From the NCBI GenBank assembly GCA_020723105.1, contig DYJL01000013.1:1-64000 (forward strand): DNA of 64,000 nucleotides, written 5' to 3'. A program made the position numbers and the translations under genes. Source of the stretch: Nitrospira japonica (GTDB taxonomy: Bacteria; Nitrospirota; Thermodesulfovibrionia; UBA6902). The notes beneath the pieces are model-generated. The model was not told where the DNA came from. It made no database searches and was given only the letters and a program-made list of their open reading frames with translations. This document shows, piece by piece, positions 54,650-62,073 of this stretch (within the stretch, counting starts at the first letter, position 1; each line of letters starts with the position of its first letter).

Positions 54650-55122
54650 TTCATTCCCTCCAGGCTTGGCTTATGCGGGTTATGACACATGGAACATTCA
54701 ATCCCCGGATTGTGTTTATCGGGATCTATTCCCCTTATATTTGCTCTGTTTGATTGTGGATAAGGCAGGGATGCATGACATCTGATACAAAGTTCTCTGC
54801 TTTTGTCTACGATCAGTTTAGAAGGGTCTGTAGGATGATCCAGGGCGGGCCCATGACAGTTTTCACATTTGATTATTGCATGTGGAGCCTGCATCAGGCC
54901 GTCATATTTGTCGCTGTGGCAGTCTTTGCAATATTCATTGTCAAACTTATATTTGACTTTGAAGGCCTTCCATTCATCTTCGTTGCTTTTTCTGTGCCAT
55001 CCGTACATGTAGCTTTCTCCATGTGTGGCAAAATCCTTTGGCACATAAAACTCTCTTATTATCAGAACCACGATAACAAGGGCGATGATTGCATAAAGCG
55101 GACGCAAGACATAGTTCTTCAC
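54646..55122 (-). CDS. Membrane-anchored tetraheme c-type cytochrome
   Basis: 158 residues: uncleaved N-terminal helix (LYAIIALVIVVLII) and four CXXCH sites (CKDCH, CENCH, CIRCH, CSMCH) with many extra His for bis-His ligation. Likely passes electrons between the ferredoxin/NrfD part and the 11-heme cytochrome. A GGAGGGAATG context gives a good start. Confidence 0.9.
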   Translation of the reverse strand: MKNYVLRPLYAIIALVIVVLIIREFYVPKDFATHGESYMYGWHRKSNEDEWKAFKVKYKFDNEYCKDCHSDKYDGLMQAPHAIIKCENCHGPALDHPTDPSKLIVDKSRELCIRCHASLPYPQSNRANIRGIDPDKHNPGIECSMCHNPHKPSLEGMK

Positions 55123-55155
55123 TCCATTCCCTCCTTAACTTTTAGCGCGCAGGGG

Positions 55156-55198
55156 GTAGCAGGCAGCATGCATTTTAAAATTACACGCTGCCTGTTAC
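55156..55198. repeat. Inverted repeat between two cytochrome genes
   Basis: GTAGCAGGCAGC and GCTGCCTGTTAC pair over 12 bases with one mismatch. It lies in the 103-bp gap between the 11-heme and tetraheme genes and may set their relative expression or be a dispersed repeat. Confidence 0.6.
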
Positions 55199-55225
55199 AC
55201 GCTTTTGTTTAGATTTTTAAACAAA

Positions 55226-56218
55226 TCATGAACCTATAAATTTACTCGGCGCTTTGTATTCATGGCAAGTTGTGCATAGCTTTTTTGCCTGAGCATTTGT
55301 AACACGCCATGAATGTGGTTTATGACATTCTACGCATTTCATACCCATTGTCTTGACATGCGTTTCGTGTTTTCCAACCTGGAGCTGGTCGCTGTGGCAT
55401 TTTGAAAGGCAGTCACCCCAGTCGGGCCTTACCTTTGAATGAGGTTTATGACATTCATAACAGTAAAACTGCATTGGAGCGTCAGAGGGCACATCTATTT
55501 TAGATGCTTTATTGATAACTTCCTGCGAAGGCTTAAAGTGCTTAACATCCATGGTGTTGTCAGCGGCCAATTCCTTTCTTACTGTCTCGGTTCCATGACA
55601 GTACAGACATTTTTTTCTGCCGGGGTTCAGATCCACAGTCCTGTCTGTATGACAGTTTAAACAGGCAAGTTTTTCCATTCCTTCTCCATGCACCTCCCGG
55701 CCTTCGTGGCAGGTGATACAGTATCTTTCCTCGAGCGTGAATTTATGCGTCCTGTAACCGTGACACTTGGAACACTCAACCTGTTCCATAAATACGTGCT
55801 TTGCGTGATATCTCGAATGACTGACATTAGGGGCGTTGGCATATCTTTCATCTTTCTCCCAATGGCATGTTATACATAATTTCCACGGTACAATAATTTT
55901 CCCATGTCTTTCAGGAACTGATTGGGGCCTGTGAAGGATAAAACTGACAAGTAATTTATTCTTATCAACGATGCCAAGCTTGTGACAGTCGTGGCAATTA
56001 ATATTCTTATGCTCGCTTTGTTCCCATGCTGTAAATGCAGGCTGCATCAAATGACAGCTTACGCAAAATTTTGGATTATTTTCGGTGAAATCATAAACCC
56101 TGAAAGATATGTAACCGGCTCCGGCTATTATGATAAGTACAAGAGAAGGTATGATTATCTTCCCGAATACCGGCATTTGTTTGTGTAGTTCTCTGAGCCA
56201 TCTTATAGGATTAAACAT
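55226..56218 (-). CDS. NapC/NirT-like multiheme c-type cytochrome (11 haem sites)
   Basis: 330 residues: N-terminal transmembrane helix (IIIPSLVLIIIAGAGYISF) then ten CXXCH sites (CVSCH, CHDCH, CITCH, CSKCH, CITCH, CLNCH, CLYCH, CYECH, CVECH, CTTCH) plus one CX3CH (CLSKCH). The first part resembles NapC/NrfH quinol dehydrogenases; the remainder is a longer multihaem domain. GGAGGG precedes the ATG. It heads the four-gene quinone-to-periplasm electron-transfer operon. Confidence 0.92.
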   Translation of the reverse strand: MFNPIRWLRELHKQMPVFGKIIIPSLVLIIIAGAGYISFRVYDFTENNPKFCVSCHLMQPAFTAWEQSEHKNINCHDCHKLGIVDKNKLLVSFILHRPQSVPERHGKIIVPWKLCITCHWEKDERYANAPNVSHSRYHAKHVFMEQVECSKCHGYRTHKFTLEERYCITCHEGREVHGEGMEKLACLNCHTDRTVDLNPGRKKCLYCHGTETVRKELAADNTMDVKHFKPSQEVINKASKIDVPSDAPMQFYCYECHKPHSKVRPDWGDCLSKCHSDQLQVGKHETHVKTMGMKCVECHKPHSWRVTNAQAKKLCTTCHEYKAPSKFIGS

Positions 56219-56387
56219 TTTCTATCCCTCCGTCAGTATATTAAGAATTTAAGTTGCAAACGAATTGTCATTCTATACTTATATTGATAATCAGGCTGGT
56301 AATGAAAATCACAGCGAATAGAATAACTCTCTTAAAATAACTTTGTCAATTCTGATTAAGAAAAATTTTTATAAATCTTTTATCGGT

Positions 56388-56957
56388 TCACACAACTGTT
56401 TCAAGGAAGATAAAGAGAATATTTTCCATGAATATGCTGATCGCGCTGAGTAACCAGAAAATCTTTTCAACGGTTTTTAATGAGGCCCTGGAGAGGACCG
56501 CAAACAGCAGCAAGAATAAGAAAACGGAAATCCATTTGAGATTCCAGGGGGCCACCCACAGCACAAGCAGGGAAATATATATCCCTAAAAACAGGTATGG
56601 CATCCAGACCTTCCATTTTGAATCGTTGTTTAATCTGAAACGTCTGGCCCTTAGCGCTGTTAAGATCAGAATTTGCCACCAGGCGCCGAAGAAAAAAAAC
56701 ATCACCCCGTACCGGTCCAGTTTTGCCAGCAATATCTCCTGACGGGGAAAGGTTTTATTTTCTATGACCCATATCGTAAAGAGGAATAACGCCGGGATAA
56801 ACGCAGAGAAGACATACCCGAGAAAATCTAAAAGATAGGCTCCGATTGGAGCAGTTTCTTTGCCTTTCTTTTCGTCTTTGGCAGAGAGGAAGAACTCTGT
56901 ACCGAGCAAAACAGGTACAATGAGATAGGCAATTTCCTTATAACGATAAGGTTCCAT
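56388..56957 (-). CDS. Integral membrane protein, unknown
   Basis: 189 residues with five or six hydrophobic segments (e.g. AFIPALFLFTIWVI, YLFLGIYISLLVLWVA, WISVFLFLLLFAVL). No motif recognised. It precedes the multiheme cytochrome operon in the same direction with 169 bp between, so cotranscription is possible but not shown. Confidence 0.65.
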   Translation of the reverse strand: MEPYRYKEIAYLIVPVLLGTEFFLSAKDEKKGKETAPIGAYLLDFLGYVFSAFIPALFLFTIWVIENKTFPRQEILLAKLDRYGVMFFFFGAWWQILILTALRARRFRLNNDSKWKVWMPYLFLGIYISLLVLWVAPWNLKWISVFLFLLLFAVLSRASLKTVEKIFWLLSAISIFMENILFIFLETVV

Positions 56958-57067
56958 ATGTTGAAAGCTTTAGTTTAGAAAAGAACTTTATTATGAAGCT
57001 TTGAAAATTTAACACACATATTTTATGTTAGTCAAATTTGCCGGGGGGCTATAGAGCAGCGAGGGTA

Positions 57068-57205
57068 TTAAACGCAGTACTGGTCTTTATCTTTGTCGCT
57101 GTCTTTTTCTTCTTCAACCACTTCTTCAATGATTGCTCTAATCAGTTTCTCAATGTTGGCCTTAATTTCTTTTAATTCTTTTTTTTCATTCAGTTTGCTT
57201 TTCAT
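57068..57205 (-). CDS. Possible 45-residue charged small protein
   Basis: MKSKLNEKKELKEIKANIEK at the start, ending EEEKDSDKDKDQYCV: a predicted amphipathic helix rich in Lys and Glu with a single Cys near the C-terminus. Codon pattern is coding-like, and AAAGAG lies upstream of the ATG. No homology recognised. Confidence 0.5.
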   Translation of the reverse strand: MKSKLNEKKELKEIKANIEKLIRAIIEEVVEEEKDSDKDKDQYCV

Positions 57206-57271
57206 ATGATATCTCTTTTGGTCTTTCTGTAACTCTTATCGGCACAAATTTATTTTTTCGTTAGCGGCAGT

Positions 57272-57287
57272 TTCCCTAAATAGGGAA
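57272..57287 (+). promoter_or_regulatory. Candidate activator palindrome
   Basis: TTCCCTAAATAGGGAA: perfect 7-bp arms with a two-base spacer, centred about 72 bp upstream of the -24 element. Possible site for the NtrC-like regulator encoded at 62064. Confidence 0.55.
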
Positions 57288-57349
57288 CAATTACTTATTT
57301 GAGGACAATTGAGGTTTTCAGAATTCATTGTTTTACAATATGTTGCATG

Positions 57350-57365
57350 TGGCATTTAAATTGCT
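57350..57365 (+). promoter_or_regulatory. Sigma-54 promoter for the lipoprotein-LDT operon
   Basis: TGGCATTTAAATTGCT: GG and GC 10 bp apart, matching the -24/-12 consensus. It is 62 bp before the lipoprotein ATG. Confidence 0.85.
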
Positions 57366-57426
57366 TACATATATCCTCCGATACCTTTGGTATTAAAAAC
57401 AACATTCAGGAAAGGAGGAGTAAGAA

Positions 57427-58014
57427 ATGAAGAGATTATTAATTTCGTTGACAGTAGCACTTGCAATGATGTTTGTGCTGACCTCTTGTGCAAAGCAGCC
57501 GACACAGGAAATGAATGATTCAAAGGCCGCTATTGATGCTGCAATCGCAGAAGGTGGCGAAAAGTATGCAAAGGAAGAGGTGAAGAAACTGAACGATGAT
57601 TTAACCGCTGCAATGGATGAGATTAAAGTTCAGGATGGAAAATTCTTCAAGAATTATGACAAGGCAAAAGAGATGCTTGCTGCAGTAAAAAGCGGCGCAG
57701 ATGCACTGAAGGCTGAAATACCGGCAAGAAAAGAGAAAGCCAAGAATGATGCAACGGCTGCACTTGATGCCGCAAAAACAGCTGTGAGTGACGCAAAAGC
57801 ACTTTTAGCCAAGGCTCCGAAAGGAAAAGGCACAAAGGCAGACATCGAGGCCTTAAAGGCTGATGTTGCAGGTCTTGAAGCAGCGCTGACAGAAGCAGAC
57901 GGCATGATGACCAGCGAAGACTATTTTGCCGCAATTGACAAGGCAAACGGCGCAAAAGACAAGGCAGCTCAGGTAGCCGAACAGATTAGCCAGGCTATGG
58001 CAAAGAAAAAATAA
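57427..58014 (+). CDS. Ala/Lys-rich coiled-coil lipoprotein (Lpp-like?)
   Basis: 195 residues: lipoprotein signal with lipobox LTSC (acylated Cys21), then a long, almost purely helical region rich in Ala, Lys, Glu and Asp, ending AMAKKK. Helical lipoproteins ending in Lys are reminiscent of Braun lipoprotein, whose C-terminal Lys is joined to peptidoglycan by L,D-transpeptidases. Two such enzymes follow directly. That role is an inference; the sequence itself shows no known catalytic domain. GGAGGAG precedes the ATG and the gene is first behind a sigma-54 promoter. Confidence 0.85.
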   Translation: MKRLLISLTVALAMMFVLTSCAKQPTQEMNDSKAAIDAAIAEGGEKYAKEEVKKLNDDLTAAMDEIKVQDGKFFKNYDKAKEMLAAVKSGADALKAEIPARKEKAKNDATAALDAAKTAVSDAKALLAKAPKGKGTKADIEALKADVAGLEAALTEADGMMTSEDYFAAIDKANGAKDKAAQVAEQISQAMAKKK

Positions 58015-58018
58015 GGGA

Positions 58019-59125
58019 ATGCATTCACGTTTTGTTCATGGCATATTATCCACGTTCCTTCTTATATGCCTGAGCATTCTCTACGGATGTAAAGCTGCAC
58101 CAGTGCCTCCAGAAGTCGCGCTTGCGGAAACGCAGGAGCATGAACTCTGGAGGGCTGGTGCAGAAATTTATTTCCCCAGGGAATACAGAGAGCATAAAGC
58201 AGTCCTGAGAAATGGCAAAGACCATTTTATTGCAGAGCAGAGCAGGTTTGTATGGTTCAGGAATTACGAGTCTGTTCAGAAAGAATTCAGCAGTATCATC
58301 TCCAACGGCAATAATCTCTTTAAGAAAATCCAGGAACATAAAAGTTCAAAATCGGCTGCAATAGCAGGTCAGATTGTATTTTTTCAGAATAAGCTCGAGA
58401 CCCTGAAAAAACTTACTACGCTTATTAATGAGGGCCGGCTTTCGAGAAGGCAGTTAATGACAGCAGAACTTCTGCTTAATGAAGTGCAGCGCCTGACTGA
58501 AAAAGGGAAGTTTCAGGAGGCAGAGAAAAAGCTTAGAATTATTCCAGTTTATACTGCGTCAGCGACAGAGGCCATAGCTCCTGTACTGAACAGATATGCA
58601 AACAAGGAACAGATAGCAAAATGGCGTGCCTGGGTAAATGATACCATTGAGGTATCACGTGAGAAGGGGATATATTCGATTTTTGTTAGCAAGCTTGACA
58701 GGAAATTGATTCTATACAAAAATGGTGTTCCGTACAAAACCTATGCCATTGGGCTTGGTAAAAACGGTTTCCACGACAAACTTCATGCAGGCGACCTGGC
58801 AACGCCTGAAGGCAAATACCGCATTACAAAGAAGCAGCCCAGGAGCAAATACTACAAGGCACTGCTTATCAATTATCCCAATGAAGAAGATTCAAGACAG
58901 TTTGCACGAGCCAAGAAAAACGGACTTATTTCTACAAAGGTTGGAATAGGCGGACTTATAGAAATACACGGTGGTGGAATAGAAGGCATGACTTATGGTT
59001 GTATTGCGCTGGAAAATAATAATATGGATGAACTTTATCATCTGGTTGATATAGGGACCCCTGTTACAATTGTAGGGGCCATTGACTATGACAATATAAT
59101 ATCCTCAACAATAAAAGACTTATGA
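58019..59125 (+). CDS. L,D-transpeptidase (YkuD) lipoprotein
   Basis: 368 residues: lipoprotein-like signal (LYGC, Cys24), a helical region (about 45-200) and a C-terminal YkuD domain (about 218-358; YSIFVSKLDRKLILYKNGVP, EGKYRIT). The catalytic motif is IEIHGGGIEGMTYGCIALEN: the nucleophile Cys and the upstream His are present, but the usual SHGC-x-R reads TYGCIA, so the His before Gly-Cys and the Arg after are changed. Activity is likely but may be altered. It starts 4 bp after the lipoprotein gene and overlaps the next LDT gene by 4 bp. Confidence 0.88.
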   Translation: MHSRFVHGILSTFLLICLSILYGCKAAPVPPEVALAETQEHELWRAGAEIYFPREYREHKAVLRNGKDHFIAEQSRFVWFRNYESVQKEFSSIISNGNNLFKKIQEHKSSKSAAIAGQIVFFQNKLETLKKLTTLINEGRLSRRQLMTAELLLNEVQRLTEKGKFQEAEKKLRIIPVYTASATEAIAPVLNRYANKEQIAKWRAWVNDTIEVSREKGIYSIFVSKLDRKLILYKNGVPYKTYAIGLGKNGFHDKLHAGDLATPEGKYRITKKQPRSKYYKALLINYPNEEDSRQFARAKKNGLISTKVGIGGLIEIHGGGIEGMTYGCIALENNNMDELYHLVDIGTPVTIVGAIDYDNIISSTIKDL

Positions 59126-59748
59126 TAATGCGGAAAAAGATACTCATCATTTTGCTTGCAATATTTATTATTTTTTTAACACTGGAAGCTGTTGGTTTTT
59201 ATCTTGCAGGCAGCAGGGCTTCTGCAGTTTCCCTGAAGGCAGACAGTGTAAAAAATATTCATGCAAGAAATGTGAACTTGAAAAAACGCATTGCCGCCCT
59301 TTCCCCTAAAGGGACTTATCTTGTAATAGATACTGCAAAGAACAGGCTTTATGTAAAGCAAGAGAACAATACTCTTAAAGAAGTTATAGTCTCAACGGGA
59401 AGCGGCAGTATCCTTGATGACCCAAAAGGCAACAGGCAATGGATATTTGACACCCCACGCGGAGAACGCTCGATTCAGGTAAAAAAGACAAACCCTGTAT
59501 GGACTAAACCGGACTGGGCTTTTATAGAAGAGGGAGAGGATGTGCCTAAAAGCTTCAAGGACCGGATTGAAGAAGGGGTGCTTGGGGACTATGCTTTTGA
59601 TCTCGGTGACGGCTATATGATACATGGTACGCTTTATACAAGACTCCTCGGACGCAATGTAACGCACGGATGTGTCAGGGTCGGCGATAAAGACCTTAAA
59701 GAAATTTATAATACAATCCCTGTTGGAACAAAGGTAATAATCTTTTAG
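59122..59748 (+). CDS. L,D-transpeptidase (YkuD), membrane anchored
   Basis: 208 residues: N-terminal helix (ILIILLAIFIIFLTLEAVGF), then a YkuD domain with KGTYLVIDTAKNRLYVKQ and the standard active site MIHGTLYTRLLG...VTHGCVRVGDKDL (Cys about residue 184). It forms 3-3 cross-links or attaches proteins to peptidoglycan in the periplasm. Start overlaps the previous gene (ATGATAATG). Confidence 0.93.
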   Translation: MIMRKKILIILLAIFIIFLTLEAVGFYLAGSRASAVSLKADSVKNIHARNVNLKKRIAALSPKGTYLVIDTAKNRLYVKQENNTLKEVIVSTGSGSILDDPKGNRQWIFDTPRGERSIQVKKTNPVWTKPDWAFIEEGEDVPKSFKDRIEEGVLGDYAFDLGDGYMIHGTLYTRLLGRNVTHGCVRVGDKDLKEIYNTIPVGTKVIIF

Positions 59749-59749
59749 C

Positions 59750-60415
59750 ATGAAAATCCTCAGTTGTACCCTTCTCATTATCCTGCTTGCTGTATCTGTA
59801 ACCGCAAGCGCAATATCTGAGAAAGCTGTTGGGATTGTAAATGAAACCCGTCTGCTGGAAGCAGAATTAAAATTGGCCAAAAAACCAATCATATATTTTA
59901 TATTTAATCTGAAAGACAAAAAGGTCTTTCTTAAGTCACGGGGGCTTATACTAAAAGAAATGAAGATTGAGGATCTGAAATTTTGGGGAGAACCCGTTGA
60001 TGTAGCGTCGCGGTCCATGCTTAAAAAGAGTGCGCTGTTTAAAGAGCCCAGGAGGGAAAAAATTGATCCAAACAAAAACAAGGAAGAAGAAGCTGAAACG
60101 ACAACTACAACAACTACCCCTGGCACCTTCGATATAGAGGCCCTGGAACTGAAAGACATGCCTGCAACTTACCGTCTGGAATTTGAGGGCGGGATTTTTA
60201 TATCAATCGGCCCTGCCGGGACCGGATTTTTCTCAAAGCTCTATAATGCAGGCAGCAACCTCGGATGGTACATATCACGTCCGCTTATTACCATATGGAA
60301 TTCAGTAAGAAGCCGCTCCTATACATCTATCTACCTGACATTAAATGAGGAAGACGCACGATCCATCTACTGGTCCCTGGTAGAAAATTCAGAAAACATT
60401 ATCTATCAGCCATAG
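59750..60415 (+). CDS. Secreted protein of unknown function with poly-Thr linker
   Basis: 221 residues: signal peptide (about 1-21, ending ASA), an N-terminal domain (25-95; PIIYFIFNLKDKKVFLKSRG), a Lys/Glu- then Thr-rich linker containing TTTTTT, and a C-terminal domain (125-221; YRLEFEGGIFISIGPAGTGF, IYLTLNEEDARSIYWSLVEN). It starts one base after the LDT gene stops, so belongs to the same operon. No family recognised. Confidence 0.75.
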   Translation: MKILSCTLLIILLAVSVTASAISEKAVGIVNETRLLEAELKLAKKPIIYFIFNLKDKKVFLKSRGLILKEMKIEDLKFWGEPVDVASRSMLKKSALFKEPRREKIDPNKNKEEEAETTTTTTTPGTFDIEALELKDMPATYRLEFEGGIFISIGPAGTGFFSKLYNAGSNLGWYISRPLITIWNSVRSRSYTSIYLTLNEEDARSIYWSLVENSENIIYQP

Positions 60416-60473
60416 TTTTTAAAACCAATTCTGTACACTTGATTTATTTCATATCATTACTTTTAAATAGAAC

Positions 60474-60620
60474 TAACAGGTTGCTGAAAAAGTATTTTAG
60501 CTGTCTTTGCGAGCGAAGCGAAGCAAACTCACTTCTTTATAAATTAATAAGTTTGAGATTGCTTCGTCGCAAAATACGCTCCTCGCAATGACAATTACAG
60601 ACTTTTTCAGCAGCCTGCTA
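60474..60620 (-). repeat. MITE-like element, copy 4 (147 bp)
   Basis: Begins TAACAGGTTGCTGAAAAAGT, ends ACTTTTTCAGCAGCCTGCTA. Oriented as copy 2 with part of the interior missing. It separates the envelope operon from the two-component genes. Confidence 0.86.
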
Positions 60621-60627
60621 ATCCAAT

Positions 60628-62073
60628 ATGAACAGAATCAAGTATTATCTGCTTAAACCTTCTCTCAATAAGCGGCTTGTGGCCATGATGCTTTTTTTGA
60701 GCATGAGCCTTATATCGGTCCTCATTTTCCTTTATTATCAGACAGAGAAGGTGCTGTATAATGAATTTGAGCGGCAGACTTCAGAGCTTTCCAAGGCCAT
60801 ACAGATAGGTTTGGAAGAAGTCACAACAGGCGGACTGTCTGAAAAGCGTCTTGAAAACTTCCTTAAGAAACTTAACACAAAAGGCGTGCGGGAGATACAG
60901 GTTATAAGCACTTCTGACAAGATAGTTGCCAGCACTAATCCCAGAGATATCGGAAAGTGGATTACAAAGAGCCAGAAGACTCTCATGGTCAAGGCTGACA
61001 TCGGACAGCCTGTGACAGGAGAAGGGCAGGTGTACAACGTAATGATCCCGGTTGTTTCCGGCGACAAACACATGGGATATATTAATTTGACTCTCAATAC
61101 AGAAGACTTTTCAGTATTCCTGCATACAAGCGCCATGAGGAGGATTACTGCGGCTCTGCTTATATTTGGTATAGGGATTATACTTGCAGTGTTTCTTGCA
61201 GCACGGTATACAAAACCTATTGATCAGATTGTGGATGCCGCAAGACTGGTAGCCTCAGGCAATCTGGATCAGGAACTTGATACAAAAAGAAAAGACGAAA
61301 TAGGAGTGCTGGCCAGAAGCTTTAACAACATGATCGGGAAACTCAAAGAAGAGCGCGAGCTCAAAGAAAAACTCAGAAAGGCCGAACATCTTGCCGGCAT
61401 CGGGGAAGTAGCGCAGAATATTGCCCATGAAATCAAGAACCCATTAAATTTTATCAGCCTTTCTATTGACCATATAAAAGAACGTTATAAACCATCTGAC
61501 CCATCTGATGTGGAGCCGTTTGAAGCGCTTGTGGTTAATATAAAAAACGAGATACAGCGTCTGAGTAAATTTGCAGAAAGCTTTCTCGGCTATGGGAAGC
61601 CTATTGAGCTGAATATTCAGAGGACGGATATTGGGAGAATAATAAGCGATGTGCTGGAAATTGTCTCTGCAAAAGCAAGGGAAGGGAATATTGCCATTTC
61701 AAGAGAATACAGGATATTGCCTGATTTGTTTGTAGACCCGGAGTTTATAAAGACTTGCATATATAATATTATCATTAATGCCTTCGAGGCCATGCCCGAT
61801 GGAGGAACTATTACGATAAGGACGGACAGCATTAATTCCATGTTCTTACTTTCTGTTGATGACACCGGAGCCGGGGTCTCAGAAGAACAGATGTCAAAGA
61901 TATTTGAACCTTTTTTTACTACAAAAGTTAAGGGGCTTGGATTAGGGCTGCCGCTTACTAAAAGGATTATTGAGGAGCACGGCGGCAAGGTTATGTTTGA
62001 ACGTAAAGAAACTCATGGGAGTATTGTCAGCATTCTATTACCTATGGAAAGGGATAAACAGAGATGCCAGTGA
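60628..62073 (+). CDS. Transmembrane sensor histidine kinase (NtrB-like)
   Basis: 481 residues: TM1 (about 15-36), periplasmic sensor domain (37-168), TM2 (about 172-192; ALLIFGIGIILAVFLAARY), HAMP (193-248), HisKA with phosphoacceptor VAQNIAHEIKNPLNFISL (about 260-277) and HATPase_c (NIIINAFEAMPDGG; DDTGAGVSEEQMSKIFEPFF; GLGLGLPLTKRI). It overlaps the response regulator by 10 bp, so they are a pair. A periplasmic input fits control of the envelope genes upstream. Confidence 0.93.
   Translation: MNRIKYYLLKPSLNKRLVAMMLFLSMSLISVLIFLYYQTEKVLYNEFERQTSELSKAIQIGLEEVTTGGLSEKRLENFLKKLNTKGVREIQVISTSDKIVASTNPRDIGKWITKSQKTLMVKADIGQPVTGEGQVYNVMIPVVSGDKHMGYINLTLNTEDFSVFLHTSAMRRITAALLIFGIGIILAVFLAARYTKPIDQIVDAARLVASGNLDQELDTKRKDEIGVLARSFNNMIGKLKEERELKEKLRKAEHLAGIGEVAQNIAHEIKNPLNFISLSIDHIKERYKPSDPSDVEPFEALVVNIKNEIQRLSKFAESFLGYGKPIELNIQRTDIGRIISDVLEIVSAKAREGNIAISREYRILPDLFVDPEFIKTCIYNIIINAFEAMPDGGTITIRTDSINSMFLLSVDDTGAGVSEEQMSKIFEPFFTTKVKGLGLGLPLTKRIIEEHGGKVMFERKETHGSIVSILLPMERDKQRCQ

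Larger units (their letters stand above)
56958..57426. other. Regulatory intergenic region
   Basis: 469 bp between divergent genes. It holds a small minus-strand ORF (57068-57205), a palindrome at 57272-57287 and a sigma-54 promoter at 57350-57365. Confidence 0.7.

Noticed and set aside
52605-56218. NrfHA-type nitrite reductase operon
   Set aside because: No NrfA-like CXXCK haem protein is present; the multihaem gene has an N-terminal anchor and only His-ligated type sites.
59392-60159. 255-residue ORF antisense to the L,D-transpeptidase and unknown genes
   Set aside because: Ser/Phe-rich, with poly-Val from the opposite Thr run; the plus-strand frames have signal peptides and a catalytic motif.
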